Source: Parabacteroides sp. AM08-6
GTDB lineage: Bacteria; Bacteroidota; Bacteroidia; Bacteroidales; Tannerellaceae
Assembly: GCF_003473295.1 (NCBI RefSeq)
Contig: NZ_QRMP01000024.1
Coordinates: 1-57,738, forward strand
Length of the DNA: 57,738 nt
Reading direction: 5' to 3'
Shown: in pieces, positions 34,983-45,521 of the stretch
Layout of the letters: each line of letters starts with the position of its first letter
Numbering within the stretch: the first letter of the stretch is position 1
Notes under the pieces: model-generated
Told to the model about the DNA's origin: nothing
What the model saw: the letters and a program-made list of their open reading frames with translations, nothing else
Database searches by the model: none
Position numbers and translations under genes: made by a program

Positions 34983-37385
34983 ATGAAAGTAATACTACTC
35001 GCTCTCCGTTCGCTGAGCCATTTCAGATTGTATGCCATTATCAATATATTAGGATTAGCATTAAGCTTGGCATGTGTGGTGATTTTATCCCGTTATATCT
35101 GGCAGGAAATCACGACCGACCATTTTATCCAGAAGCTGGACCGTCTCTATATCACGACCTTACAAAGGAAAGGTGACTCGAAAATATCCTTTGAAGGTAG
35201 CGATAATATCAACAACGAAGCGACATTCAAAGACCCGTTGCTCGACCGGGCAGTAGAAGCTTCTACCACATTCATTCCTCATTCGAATGATGAAATCACT
35301 TACAATAATAAAAAGTATACAGCCACATTTTTCGCTGTCGATACCTCGTTCTTGAAGCTATTCGACTATCCCTTGCTTGTCGGAAACAAAAAGAATTTGT
35401 TCAATAATCCGGAAAGTGCAGCCATTACTCAGGAATATGCCTATAAACTATTCGGGAAAAGAAATCCTATCGGGGAAAAAATCACACTCTCTTTTGGAAA
35501 GCAAGTGACTATAGAAGGTATCATTGGAAGGCCCGCTACCCAAAGTTCCTTCAATTTTGATGTGTTAGTTTCTGTTCAAGCCCAAAAATATTGGCTCCAT
35601 TCACCACAGAGTATCGCTTTATTCCGCCAGGAAGCCGACCTTTCGGAAACGAACAAACGGGTGGGGGATTTTATGTACATGTGGAGTTGGCAAGGTGAAA
35701 TCCGCTACCAATTCTTCCCTCTTAAGGATTTATATTTCAACACGCAAATCAAACATTGGGACTTATATACCCCCGGAAATTACAACAATATCCAGGTTCT
35801 TTTCATTGTAACATTACTAATCCTACTGGTCGGATTATTCAATTTCATCAATATCTATACAGTCCTGACATTGAAGCGGGGACGTGAGTTTGGAATGAAA
35901 AAGGTTTTTGGAGCAAACAGGAAGCAACTTTTCTCCCAACTCTATATAGAAAATTTCCTTTTGAGTGCTCTTGCCGTTTTTATCGGCTGGGTATTTGTGG
36001 AATTGACGAGCGGTGCGGTCGAATCCTTTTTAGGTTTATCCCAACGTGCGGGAATCGTGTTCGATGTGACTTTTTCAGCTTGCCTGTTATTTCTTTTTCC
36101 GTTAGCCACTTCGCTGTATCCATATATCAAATTCAGCTACGATAAACCGATTACCTCTTTACGTTCCGTAAATTCAGGAGGCTATTCCATTTTATCCCGC
36201 AATACATTTTTAGTAGTACAATACATCATCTCGATAACATTAATTATTTTATCGGTATTCTTTGTCAAACAACTCAAGTTTATGCTCGACACAGACCCCG
36301 GATACCAAACGAAAGATATCCTTCAAGTAAAATTTATTCAGGATAACACTTCACACGATGATGAAGAAAGTGTTTATGTAAAGAAATTATTAGAAAAATT
36401 CAAACAAACCGAAACGATTAACCAGAAATTAAATGAATCCCCATTAATCCTACAGTGGGTATATGGTAACAGTCCGTACCAATTCGGAGAAACAGATATC
36501 CGTTTCAAAAAAGAGGGAGGAGAGTTACAGCCGGCTTACCTTTACATGTATAGCAACGAACAATATTTCGACCTATTCCAACTTCAACTCGTTGAAGGAC
36601 GCAAATGGGACGCTTCTATCGACGATGACATGCAACACAAGGTTATTATCAATGAAACAGCCAAAAAGCTATTAGGTATCACCAATATAGAAACGGACTT
36701 ATTATATACGGAAAGGCCTTTACGAATCATGAATGACGTAAATTACAACCCTCCTCACGAGATAATAGGGGTAATAAAGGATTTCCAAGTCGGACACATG
36801 GCGCAAGCAACTCCTCCTGTCATTTTAACTTATTCAAAAGATGGCGATATGAATTCAAAAGTGCTTATACGTTGTACACCCGGCAAACGCAAGGAATGTA
36901 TCCAATATTTAAAACAAGTACATGATGAAATAGTTGGCGGTGAGTTTTCCTATACCTTTATAGAAGATGAGATCAGGCAACTTTATAAAGAAGACAAAAA
37001 GATAACGGCAGTTTATTCCATATTCGCTATAATAGCCATCTTAATTTCATCATTAGGTTTATTTAGTTTATCTTTATTCGATATACAACAACGGTTCCGT
37101 GAAATTGCCATCCGCAAGATAAACGGAGCTTCCGTATCCGTCATTATGCAAATGTTGCTTCAGAAATATTATAAGTTATTAGCGATAGCTTTTATTCTCG
37201 CAGCTCCCATTTCCTGGCTGAGTATTCATAAATACCTGGAAGGATTTGCCCATAAAACGACTGTTTCCTGGTGGATATTTGCTATTGCGCTGTTTGTCAC
37301 AGGCAGTATTTCGCTCCTGACATTAATCTGGCAAACACGCAAAGCGGCCTATATCAATCCGGCAAAAGCGATTAAATCAGAATAA
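34983..37385 (+). CDS. MacB/FtsX-type ABC permease 2
   Basis: An 800-residue paralog of permease 1. It begins MKVILLALRSLSHFRLYAIINILG, with the first TM at about 17-38. The first half ends in REFGMKKVFGANRKQ between TMs, the second in EIAIRKINGASVSV. The C-terminus is NPAKAIKSE. The N-terminus is shorter than in the other paralogs, and the loop MKKVFGAN departs from the RKxNG consensus, suggesting the two half-domains contact the ATPase differently. It is preceded and followed within 15 nt by sister genes. The periplasmic cores of the five paralogs differ much more than their membrane parts, consistent with different cargo or partners (inference). Confidence 0.86.
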   Translation: MKVILLALRSLSHFRLYAIINILGLALSLACVVILSRYIWQEITTDHFIQKLDRLYITTLQRKGDSKISFEGSDNINNEATFKDPLLDRAVEASTTFIPHSNDEITYNNKKYTATFFAVDTSFLKLFDYPLLVGNKKNLFNNPESAAITQEYAYKLFGKRNPIGEKITLSFGKQVTIEGIIGRPATQSSFNFDVLVSVQAQKYWLHSPQSIALFRQEADLSETNKRVGDFMYMWSWQGEIRYQFFPLKDLYFNTQIKHWDLYTPGNYNNIQVLFIVTLLILLVGLFNFINIYTVLTLKRGREFGMKKVFGANRKQLFSQLYIENFLLSALAVFIGWVFVELTSGAVESFLGLSQRAGIVFDVTFSACLLFLFPLATSLYPYIKFSYDKPITSLRSVNSGGYSILSRNTFLVVQYIISITLIILSVFFVKQLKFMLDTDPGYQTKDILQVKFIQDNTSHDDEESVYVKKLLEKFKQTETINQKLNESPLILQWVYGNSPYQFGETDIRFKKEGGELQPAYLYMYSNEQYFDLFQLQLVEGRKWDASIDDDMQHKVIINETAKKLLGITNIETDLLYTERPLRIMNDVNYNPPHEIIGVIKDFQVGHMAQATPPVILTYSKDGDMNSKVLIRCTPGKRKECIQYLKQVHDEIVGGEFSYTFIEDEIRQLYKEDKKITAVYSIFAIIAILISSLGLFSLSLFDIQQRFREIAIRKINGASVSVIMQMLLQKYYKLLAIAFILAAPISWLSIHKYLEGFAHKTTVSWWIFAIALFVTGSISLLTLIWQTRKAAYINPAKAIKSE

Positions 37386-37399
37386 AAAAAGGAATTATC

Positions 37400-39700
37400 A
37401 TGATACGACATTATTTGAAAATAGCGTTTCGCAATTTAAAGAAATACAGACTACAATCGGTCATCAGTATTATCGGAATGGCCATCGGCTTCGCGTGCTT
37501 TGCTCTTTCCACGTTATGGATACGATACGAATTGACATACGATACGTTCCATAAAGATGCCGGACAAATCTATTTAGTCCGGCACGAATCGAAGATGGAC
37601 GATTCCGGTATCTCTTCCATCACCCCCTATCCTTTAGCCGGATATTTGAAAAATACATATCCGGAGATAGAGGATGCTTGCAATACACAAGCTCACTCCA
37701 GCAGATTAAACTACAAAGGAGCGGATTTCCAGAGCTTTCAAATGAGTGTGGATTCTGCTTCAATGAAAATGTTCGATATCCGGGTATTAGCCGGAGAGCC
37801 GAGTTTTATGATTGAAAAGAGTGACAATATCGCTATCAGCGATAAACTGGCACAAAAGCTTTTCGGCTCGAAAGACCCACTGGGGGAAGAGATTGAAATA
37901 TATGGTACAAAAATGAAAATTTGCGCAATTGTACAAGGATGGAGCAAACACTCCAATATGCCGTTCGAAATATTAGATGCAAACAATAGTGCCCCGGAAT
38001 GGAATTTTTCCAGTTGGCAAACTTATATCAAAGTAAAGAAAGGTACGGATATAAAAGAACTCAAAAAGAAACTGCATGACTCTAAAATCAAATCGGGAGA
38101 CTACGAATTACCTCCTATTATCCTAACGCCGCTTACAACCATGCATTATGAGAACCCGATGATAAAAGCAACCGTGCAATTCGAGCATATCCTGCTTTTT
38201 GCTGTTGCCGGAGGATTAGTCATATTGTGTGCTTTATTCAATTACCTGACACTATTTGTCAACCGCATCCGCATAAGAGGGAAAGAAATTGGTTTACGTA
38301 AAGTATGCGGCTCTTCCAATACCGGTTTGTTGTCTCTCTTTTCCGCCGAATATTTGCTTACATTATTGCTCGCTTTTTTGTGCGGAATGATTTTTATAGA
38401 GTTGTCCCTTCCCTATTTTAAAGAGATTTCAGGAGTGACCACCAATACTTTCGGCATTTACATCGAAACATTCATCTATTTCTTACTTGTAATCCTTTTA
38501 TCGTTTGCTTTTTCCTGCCTGCTCATTCATTCTTTCAGCAAGCAGTCTGTAAATGCTGTTATAAAAGGAGGACAGACACGGAATAGTAAAAATATTTTCC
38601 TTAAAATAAGCCTGACAGTCCAACTCATTATCAGTATCGGTTTCATATTCTGTTCCAGTGTATTAATCAAACAAATCCATTACCTGAGAACAACAAATGT
38701 TGGTTTCGAACGGGCTAATCATGCGACCTTCACTTCTTACCCGTCCATCGATGGGTTTAAAGACGAATTAAGCAAACTTCCTTTTGTCACAGAAATCTTG
38801 CCCGGCTACTTTAATATGCTTTACCCGCAATATGGCAAATCGATGTACACACTCAATGAATGGGACGAGAAACCGGAATCCGTAGAAAATATCTCTTTTG
38901 AAATTTTCCGGTTCAATCAAAGCTTTTTCCATTTCTACGGTTTCCAACTGCTTAAAGGGGAATTGCCTGAAGATAAATCGACCGACCATATCCTGATAAA
39001 CGAAACAGCAGCCAAGGAGATGAGAGTCGATAACCCTGTCGGCAAAACGATGAAGTGGAAAAACCGGCCATTCGTAATCGCCGGAATTGTAAAGAACTTC
39101 CATATCGTGGGTCCAACTGTTCCGGTAAAACCGGCACTTCTGGATTTTAGCGAAGAAGGGGCTGGAGGCAGTATCCATTTCAAATATCAGGGAGAATGGG
39201 AAAAATGTAAAAAGCAAATCGAACAACTAATGAATAAAATGAACCCGAATATTCATTTTTCATACATCTTCAGTACGGAAAAAGAATACGAAAAACTCTG
39301 GGAATCGGAAAGTATTTTACTTCGAATGCTCGATTTTGTCACAGTTATCTGTATCTTGATTTCCCTGTTCGGAGTTTTCTCACAAGTCACATTAGATTGC
39401 GAACAACACAGAAAAGAGATAGCCATACGCAAAATAAACGGAGCTTCCATTCCGGTCATCGCCCGTTCGTTTTTCCGCAAATACTTGCTATCCTTATGCA
39501 TTGCCTCCTGCATCATTTTCCCTATAGGATACACCGTCATGAAATCCTGGATAGAGAATTATGTTTTACAAACAACTATCAGTTGGTGGCTTTATCCCGT
39601 TATTTGGCTTGCCGTAGCATTTCTGCTTGTCCTTTGCACAGGCTGGCGTATCTGGAGAGCTGCCAATCAAAATCCTGCGGAAGTGATAAAAAGCGAATAA
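37400..39700 (+). CDS. MacB/FtsX-type ABC permease 3
   Basis: A 766-residue paralog, the shortest of the five. It starts MIRHYLKIAFRNLKKYRLQS with the first TM at about 18-42. The first half ends with EIGLRKVCGSSNTG, the second with EIAIRKINGASIPV, and the C-terminus is NPAEVIKSE. The same order of TM, periplasmic core, three TMs, repeated twice, is visible. It carries an AAGGAAT-type ribosome site 8 nt before the ATG. It is 14 nt after permease 2 and 19 nt before permease 4. Confidence 0.87.
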   Translation: MIRHYLKIAFRNLKKYRLQSVISIIGMAIGFACFALSTLWIRYELTYDTFHKDAGQIYLVRHESKMDDSGISSITPYPLAGYLKNTYPEIEDACNTQAHSSRLNYKGADFQSFQMSVDSASMKMFDIRVLAGEPSFMIEKSDNIAISDKLAQKLFGSKDPLGEEIEIYGTKMKICAIVQGWSKHSNMPFEILDANNSAPEWNFSSWQTYIKVKKGTDIKELKKKLHDSKIKSGDYELPPIILTPLTTMHYENPMIKATVQFEHILLFAVAGGLVILCALFNYLTLFVNRIRIRGKEIGLRKVCGSSNTGLLSLFSAEYLLTLLLAFLCGMIFIELSLPYFKEISGVTTNTFGIYIETFIYFLLVILLSFAFSCLLIHSFSKQSVNAVIKGGQTRNSKNIFLKISLTVQLIISIGFIFCSSVLIKQIHYLRTTNVGFERANHATFTSYPSIDGFKDELSKLPFVTEILPGYFNMLYPQYGKSMYTLNEWDEKPESVENISFEIFRFNQSFFHFYGFQLLKGELPEDKSTDHILINETAAKEMRVDNPVGKTMKWKNRPFVIAGIVKNFHIVGPTVPVKPALLDFSEEGAGGSIHFKYQGEWEKCKKQIEQLMNKMNPNIHFSYIFSTEKEYEKLWESESILLRMLDFVTVICILISLFGVFSQVTLDCEQHRKEIAIRKINGASIPVIARSFFRKYLLSLCIASCIIFPIGYTVMKSWIENYVLQTTISWWLYPVIWLAVAFLLVLCTGWRIWRAANQNPAEVIKSE

Positions 39701-39719
39701 GAAAAAAGAAAGGAATAAT

Positions 39720-42113
39720 ATGTTTCTACATTATATTAAAACTGCAATCAGGGCGTTCAACAAGTACAAAACGCAAAACATTATTTCTATTATCGGGTTG
39801 GCCGTAAGTCTGTTATGTTTCTGTCTTTGCATGTATTGCTGCCGATACATGCAAAGTGTGGATACTTGTTTTCCTCTTCATAAGCGAATCGCGGAATTGC
39901 AGATGTATTCGGAAGGAGAACTTTTTTCAGGAACACCGGCAACACTTGTCGAAAAATTGCAAACAAACTATTCTGATATCGAAGCGCTTACACGTATTGT
40001 TTATATAAGGGAGCGTTCATATAATGTAGTTGTAAAGGAGGACAAAATACTCCCTTATACGCTTTCCGCTATGGAAGTCGATACCACTTATCATCAGGTA
40101 TTCACCCCGGAAGTAATCGCCGGGAATTGGAAACAAGCGGCACAAACGCCCAATTCAATCATTATGGCAGAATCTACAGCCCGCAAAATATTCGGACAGC
40201 CCAACAATGCTATCGGGAAACAGATGATTCTGAGTAGAAGGCTTATCAGTTCGCCGGAATCAACCCCCAAAACAGGAGGCATTTCCTATACGATAGGAGT
40301 TGTTGTCCGGGATTTCCCGACCAACGCAAGTATGAATCTGATGCAAACAGTCGATATATTAGCTTTAAATGACAGCGAAGGCTTGTTGAATTCAAGTTTC
40401 AAAAATGGCATGACGGGGTGCGATACATATGCACTTTTACAAAAAGGGAAAAAACCTGTCGACCTTGAAAAGCAGTTCCGGAATACAGACCTCAAAATAA
40501 ATTTTTACAATGAAGATATGAAAATTTCCGCCAGTCCAATCGGTGCATCCAACAATAAACAACAGGTACTCCGAATTTTTTCATGGATAACCGGAGTTTC
40601 CAGCATTCTCATTCTATTGACCGGTATGCTTAATTTCTTTCACTTTCTGATAGGTACATTTTTGAACCGCATACATGAATACAGCATACGAAAAGTGACA
40701 GGTGGAAACAGTTGGCAATTATTCGGGTTATTATCTACTCAATCGAGCCTGCTACTCATTATCAGTTTTCTACTTGTGTTCTGTTTTTTGGAACAATTTG
40801 GCTCAGAATTAAAAATATCCATGTTCCGAATCAATCTGGATTTCGAGACAAAGAGGATGATATGGCAAACTTTAGAATATTTTATTCTGTCACTCCTCTT
40901 TGGTATCTTCATTTGCACAATCATCACTTTACGTATTCGGAATATTTCAGTCCAAACCGGTATACGAGGGGGAGTAAGACGGCTAAACAAGCACCATCTC
41001 CGAAATTTCATGTTGGGATTACAGCTATTTATCTGCTGGCTGTTCGTTTCGTTTGCAGCAGCCCTATACCTGCAATTCAATAAAACCAGTACCACTTTAT
41101 TCGACACACTCAGTATACCCGAAAAAGAATCCATATTCAGTATTTCTTTGGACTACTCTTTTATGCAAAACAACGAAAAGTTAAACATTATCGAAAGGTT
41201 TCGCCAGCATGCCGGCGTAAAAGATATACTGCTTTCAGACGTATCCTATGCCAGTGAAGCATCCGGAATAGGAATACAAACCGAAAAAGATGACAAAAAC
41301 AGTTCTATCGGAGCCAATATAATGTGTATCCCTTCCAATTTCTTTACATTCATGAATATCCCACTCTTAAGCGGACATTCTATCGAATCGAATACAGAAA
41401 TATTGGTAGACCAGCTTTTTGCCGAACGCCATCCGGAGAATAGCCAAACCGGGACGACGTTGTACAATCGCACAACCGGATATACCATTTGCGGGATTGC
41501 CTCTACATTCAACAGCGATGTATACAACCAAAGTGAAGGATTCGTCTTTCTTCCCGCCGATTTTTCAGAATATGTGGGACATTGTTATATAAAATGCTAC
41601 CCCGGACAAGAAAAAGCAGTCAAACAATGGATACATAAAATCTTAATAGAAACACTTCCAGCAAGTGTCACTCCTCGCGTAAAAACCTTTCAAGATGATA
41701 TAATAGAAGAACAAGCCTTAGAAAGCACTTTAAAAGGCATCGTTCTTTTCTTCTCTATCGTTTGTATTTGTATTACTCTTCTCGGTATTTATTCGGCCAT
41801 TACATTGGACACGGAGTATCGCAAAAAAGAAGTAGCCATCCGCAAAATCAACGGAGCCGGTATACGGGCTATTACCCTGTTATTTGCTTGGTTATATATC
41901 CGTTTGCTGTTTTTTTCAGCCCTATTGGCTTTACCGCTTGTTGCGCTTGCCTTCAGGGTATGGAAACGGTTTTACACAGTATTTTTTAATGACGGACCAC
42001 TGTTCTGGATAAGTATTGCCCTTACTATCATTCTGGTTGTAACAGGAACTATTGCCTCCCGTATTTTCTTAATATCGCGGCTCAATCCTGCGGAAGTGAT
42101 AAAAAGCGAATAA
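39720..42113 (+). CDS. MacB/FtsX-type ABC permease 4
   Basis: A 797-residue paralog starting MFLHYIKTAIRAFNKYKTQNIISIIG. The first TM is unusually Cys-rich (LLCFCLCMYCCRY, about 36-48). The cytoplasmic loops read EYSIRKVTGGNSWQ and EVAIRKINGAGIRA; the C-terminus is NPAEVIKSE. The gene follows an AAAGGAATA ribosome site by a few bases. It is the last permease of the TolC unit; a small secreted-protein gene starts 110 nt further on. Confidence 0.87.
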   Translation: MFLHYIKTAIRAFNKYKTQNIISIIGLAVSLLCFCLCMYCCRYMQSVDTCFPLHKRIAELQMYSEGELFSGTPATLVEKLQTNYSDIEALTRIVYIRERSYNVVVKEDKILPYTLSAMEVDTTYHQVFTPEVIAGNWKQAAQTPNSIIMAESTARKIFGQPNNAIGKQMILSRRLISSPESTPKTGGISYTIGVVVRDFPTNASMNLMQTVDILALNDSEGLLNSSFKNGMTGCDTYALLQKGKKPVDLEKQFRNTDLKINFYNEDMKISASPIGASNNKQQVLRIFSWITGVSSILILLTGMLNFFHFLIGTFLNRIHEYSIRKVTGGNSWQLFGLLSTQSSLLLIISFLLVFCFLEQFGSELKISMFRINLDFETKRMIWQTLEYFILSLLFGIFICTIITLRIRNISVQTGIRGGVRRLNKHHLRNFMLGLQLFICWLFVSFAAALYLQFNKTSTTLFDTLSIPEKESIFSISLDYSFMQNNEKLNIIERFRQHAGVKDILLSDVSYASEASGIGIQTEKDDKNSSIGANIMCIPSNFFTFMNIPLLSGHSIESNTEILVDQLFAERHPENSQTGTTLYNRTTGYTICGIASTFNSDVYNQSEGFVFLPADFSEYVGHCYIKCYPGQEKAVKQWIHKILIETLPASVTPRVKTFQDDIIEEQALESTLKGIVLFFSIVCICITLLGIYSAITLDTEYRKKEVAIRKINGAGIRAITLLFAWLYIRLLFFSALLALPLVALAFRVWKRFYTVFFNDGPLFWISIALTIILVVTGTIASRIFLISRLNPAEVIKSE

Positions 42114-42223
42114 AGTCAATACGTCCCAAAAACAATTAACATTTTAAATTTCTAAGACAAATTAAACTAATTATATTAAGAAGTCATGAGAACTTGTCTA
42201 TATTCGCGGGCAATAAAGAATAT

Positions 42224-42895
42224 ATGCGCAAACGAATATTTATATGGGTGCTGATTTGTCTGAACGGAGTGGAATACGCACACGCTCAATGGACAAAAAA
42301 GGATTCTGTGTGGCTTCAAAATGTCCTGTCGGGCAAAGAAAAGCTGCAATTAAATCCTGAGGCAATGGAAGCTATCAAGTCCGGCTCTCTGATTAATCTG
42401 GAGAAGCCGGATTTGGAGATGCAAATGATTCCGGTAACGCCATTACCCATTATAAAAGATTTTTCCGAATATATACAACCTGATTCCTCACGCAGAAAAG
42501 TGGCCTTAAAGGATTTGCCTCCTTCAGTATTCTGGCGTTATAATCTGACGTCATCTCAAATACCTTCTGTTTATCAAAGTATGCTGGACGAAGTAAAACG
42601 TGCCCCCTTATTTGTTCCGAAAGGGCTCGTTACTTTCGATATCGCCAAAATGACCAGCCGGAAAGAATATGTACATAAGCGAAACGCCAAACGCGACGGG
42701 ACATGGAAAAACTATAATAACCTGCCGACACCGGATATTATCAAGAAAAAGAAAGAATTCGAGAAAAATAATCCAGAAGTCGCTTTTGCCCTTAAAGATA
42801 CTTTACAGAAAATAATGAAGGATTCGCTGATGCTGGCCGATACTATCCGGAAAGCGGATAGTTTGAAAGTGATTATGCCTTTAAAGGAACCATAA
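42224..42895 (+). CDS. Secreted protein, probable DUF4858 family
   Basis: A 223-residue exported protein from ATG 42224 (MRKRIFIWVLICLNGVEYAHAQ, cleavable signal); the frame is open from a TTG ten codons earlier, which would spoil the signal peptide. The mature part starts WTKKDSVWLQNVLSGKEKLQLNPEAMEAIKSGSLI, then ALKDLPPSVFWRY and a basic, helical C-terminal third. I associate this pattern with DUF4858 proteins that accompany ABC permeases in Bacteroides, but from memory only. Being periplasmic and placed between permeases 4 and 5, it may be an accessory to the exporter. The sigma-54 control region of permease 5 begins directly at its stop codon. Confidence 0.6.
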   Translation: MRKRIFIWVLICLNGVEYAHAQWTKKDSVWLQNVLSGKEKLQLNPEAMEAIKSGSLINLEKPDLEMQMIPVTPLPIIKDFSEYIQPDSSRRKVALKDLPPSVFWRYNLTSSQIPSVYQSMLDEVKRAPLFVPKGLVTFDIAKMTSRKEYVHKRNAKRDGTWKNYNNLPTPDIIKKKKEFEKNNPEVAFALKDTLQKIMKDSLMLADTIRKADSLKVIMPLKEP

Positions 42896-42898
42896 AGA

Positions 42899-42935
42899 AG
42901 TGCAATAGCGAACGCTCATTGTGCGTATTCACACA
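42899..42935 (+). promoter_or_regulatory. Paired upstream activator sites of permease 5
   Basis: AGTGCA-ATAG-CGAACG (42899-42914) and TGTGCG-TATT-CACACA (42920-42935), starts 21 bp apart. The second site starts 72 bp before the -24 GG. The first is the most degenerate of the six sites found. Confidence 0.7.
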
Positions 42936-42990
42936 ATAACTCCATGCCCATAGAACACATATCACACTAACTAACAACCACTTACAACAA

Positions 42991-43006
42991 TGGCACAACT
43001 TTTGTA
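42991..43006 (+). promoter_or_regulatory. Sigma-54 promoter of permease 5
   Basis: TGGCACA-ACTT-TTGTA with GG at 42992-42993 and GT at 43004-43005, 10 bp between. The predicted start near 43017 leaves a 35-nt leader. Confidence 0.75.
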
Positions 43007-43051
43007 CTTTTAATAAGAATCAAATTAGAAAAACAAAAGTTTTTTATTACC

Positions 43052-45400
43052 ATGCTCACACATTACTTCAAAATAGGATTCCGCAACCTGAAAATACGTA
43101 AAACGCAAACCTTCATTTGTGCAATCGGACTTTCCATGGGGATTCTCGCCTTTTCCGTCTGTACTTATCTGACTACGTTAGCAACAAAGGTGAACCATCA
43201 ATTTCCCGAATATGAACAGATGGCAAAACTCGTCCCCGTCAATAACAAAGGCGAAAAATGGTATGCTTATCCTTATAGGGAAGTTTTGAAATTGAAAGAA
43301 GCCCAGCTACCGGAAATCCGCAACATAGTATATGGAACTTCCATAGGAAAACAAATCTGTACTTTCCAGTCCGGACTGGAAAAAGAAGCCGTATTCGAAA
43401 CAAATTGCTTCCGCATAAATGAAGGCATACCGGAATATTATTCCATGCAACCCATAACCGGAACAATCAAAGAAGCATTTTTGCAACCGCAATCAGTACT
43501 GATAAGTGAAACCATGGCTCGGAAAGTATATGGTAAAGCAGAAGAAGCCTTAGGCAAAATCGTTGAAGTCGAAGAAAAATACTATACGATTCAGGGAGTT
43601 GTAAAAGACCTTCCTCTGCCCAATCAACTAACAGGTATAAAGAAGTCCGAATTATTCTTCTGTTGTCAGGAAGAAGAACTATTGGAGATGGAAACCACCA
43701 TATCGCTCCTTCTGGCTCCCCATACGGATATTGAAGATTTGAACCGAAAAATAGCAGGTTTAGGTATTACTTTTAATTACAAATATACAGACCTGCCATC
43801 CGAACTGGGTGATGAGGACTATCATTTCAAAGTGGAAGGAATAAATGCGGAAAAAGTCGGATTACATAATTTCAGTGAGAAAATGCTTTTGCAAAGTTTC
43901 GGCTTTCTGGTTTTGTTGAGTGGATTAATCAACTTTTTCAGTTTGAGTATCGGTTCGTTCTATAACCGGACACGAGAACTAAGTATGCGAAAAAGTATCG
44001 GGGCCAACAACCGGCAATTATTCGGACAACTATTTACAGAACAAATACTAACTATTCTGTTAGCCACTTTTTTTGCACTCTGCCTCAGTGAAACAGTACT
44101 CCCCTGGGTTATCCACTTATTAGATTCAATTACGGAGACAGGCTTATATCTTGACATGGGTCTGTTTTTTAGGGAGATAGCAATCATTCTGGTAGAGTTG
44201 CTGGCAATAAGTGCCTTCATTGTCGGTATTACAATCTGGCGAATTCATAAAATTCCAGGGATACGTGGTATGCGCGGAGGCAATCAAACGGGAAGCAAAC
44301 ACCGCGTCCGCAATGTCATGCTGGGTGTCGGATTTTTTATCAGTTTATTCTTTTTCGGCCTGGCAAGCATGTCGTTTCTGCAAAACCGAGAAATGAATAC
44401 CGCTATCTATTCTTCCTGCCCGAAGGAGGAACAAGAGCGTACTTTCATCGTACCACTGACTGCCGGACAATTAAAAGGAATCGAACAAGAGGTGATTCGA
44501 GCACTGACAGAAAGCCCGATAGTTACGGAATATCTACTCACTGAAAATAGCAATTTGGGAAATTCGGAAATTACCGGTGATTTCATATTCAACAAAGTAA
44601 AGTATCTTGTCTATATCCTGAAGGTATCCGGCAATTATCCGGATTTCGTACATCTTCCCATATTACGAGGCCAAATGCCGGAAAATCCCAACCAGGTACT
44701 CGTTAACAAACGATTATCCGGCTACATGGAAAAAGAAGAAATGGGCAATAACCTGCTACTGACAGAGCAAAATTACACAGTCAGCGGCGTTGTCGAGGAC
44801 ATCTCTCTGCTTATGGCTGCCGAAGATGGCCTGTTCGTTATCATGCCGGTTCAACATCCCAAATACTGCTACCTCCGTTGCCAAAAAGGAGACGAAGAAA
44901 AATTGATGAAGCATATCAATCAGGTTATGTACAAATGGATACCCGACACATTGTCTGTCCCTGTCAAAACATTTTATGAAAATTTGAATGAAGCTTTATA
45001 TCAGTTAATCTTATTACAAAACATTTTCCTGATACTTGCCGTCATTTGCATATTCATTACCACCTCCGGCATTTATGCAGCCATAACGCTGGACACGGAA
45101 AAACGACAAAAAGAGGTAGCTATCAGGAAAGTAAATGGTGCTACATTTAAAAATATTATCCTGTTATTCGGAAAACTTTATATCCGTATATTTTGTTTGG
45201 GAGCAATATTCTGCTTGCCTATTTTATGGCTGCTTGCCACTACTTTTCAAGAAGAAGTACAGAAAAGATACGACTTCAACAATCCGCTTTTCTGGTTCTG
45301 TCTGTTAGCTGTAACAGCCGGTTTGATTGCCATAACCATCAGTTCTAAACTTTATCGGATAGCCCGGACTAATCCCGCAAAAACAATAAAAGCAGAATAA
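43052..45400 (+). CDS. MacB/FtsX-type ABC permease 5 (own sigma-54 promoter)
   Basis: A 782-residue paralog starting MLTHYFKIGFRNLKIRKTQTFICAIG. Its first cytoplasmic loop is ELSMRKSIGANNRQ and its second EVAIRKVNGATFKN; the C-terminus reads NPAKTIKAE. The two-fold TM/core architecture matches the other four. Unlike them it is separated from the TolC unit by a secreted-protein gene and a full sigma-54 control region, so it can be induced independently of read-through. A lipoprotein gene follows after 121 nt. It must borrow an ATPase in trans; the only one in the window is at 48647-49321. Confidence 0.87.
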   Translation: MLTHYFKIGFRNLKIRKTQTFICAIGLSMGILAFSVCTYLTTLATKVNHQFPEYEQMAKLVPVNNKGEKWYAYPYREVLKLKEAQLPEIRNIVYGTSIGKQICTFQSGLEKEAVFETNCFRINEGIPEYYSMQPITGTIKEAFLQPQSVLISETMARKVYGKAEEALGKIVEVEEKYYTIQGVVKDLPLPNQLTGIKKSELFFCCQEEELLEMETTISLLLAPHTDIEDLNRKIAGLGITFNYKYTDLPSELGDEDYHFKVEGINAEKVGLHNFSEKMLLQSFGFLVLLSGLINFFSLSIGSFYNRTRELSMRKSIGANNRQLFGQLFTEQILTILLATFFALCLSETVLPWVIHLLDSITETGLYLDMGLFFREIAIILVELLAISAFIVGITIWRIHKIPGIRGMRGGNQTGSKHRVRNVMLGVGFFISLFFFGLASMSFLQNREMNTAIYSSCPKEEQERTFIVPLTAGQLKGIEQEVIRALTESPIVTEYLLTENSNLGNSEITGDFIFNKVKYLVYILKVSGNYPDFVHLPILRGQMPENPNQVLVNKRLSGYMEKEEMGNNLLLTEQNYTVSGVVEDISLLMAAEDGLFVIMPVQHPKYCYLRCQKGDEEKLMKHINQVMYKWIPDTLSVPVKTFYENLNEALYQLILLQNIFLILAVICIFITTSGIYAAITLDTEKRQKEVAIRKVNGATFKNIILLFGKLYIRIFCLGAIFCLPILWLLATTFQEEVQKRYDFNNPLFWFCLLAVTAGLIAITISSKLYRIARTNPAKTIKAE

Positions 45401-45521
45401 ATAACAGACTCTCAAAAAAGATATTTTAATTTTTCTTGCAAAAAAGTCGTGTTCTGTTGCAACAATTCGGTACTAAACAACGTCTTATATTTATACAAGA
45501 ATGATTAAATAAAAACACATC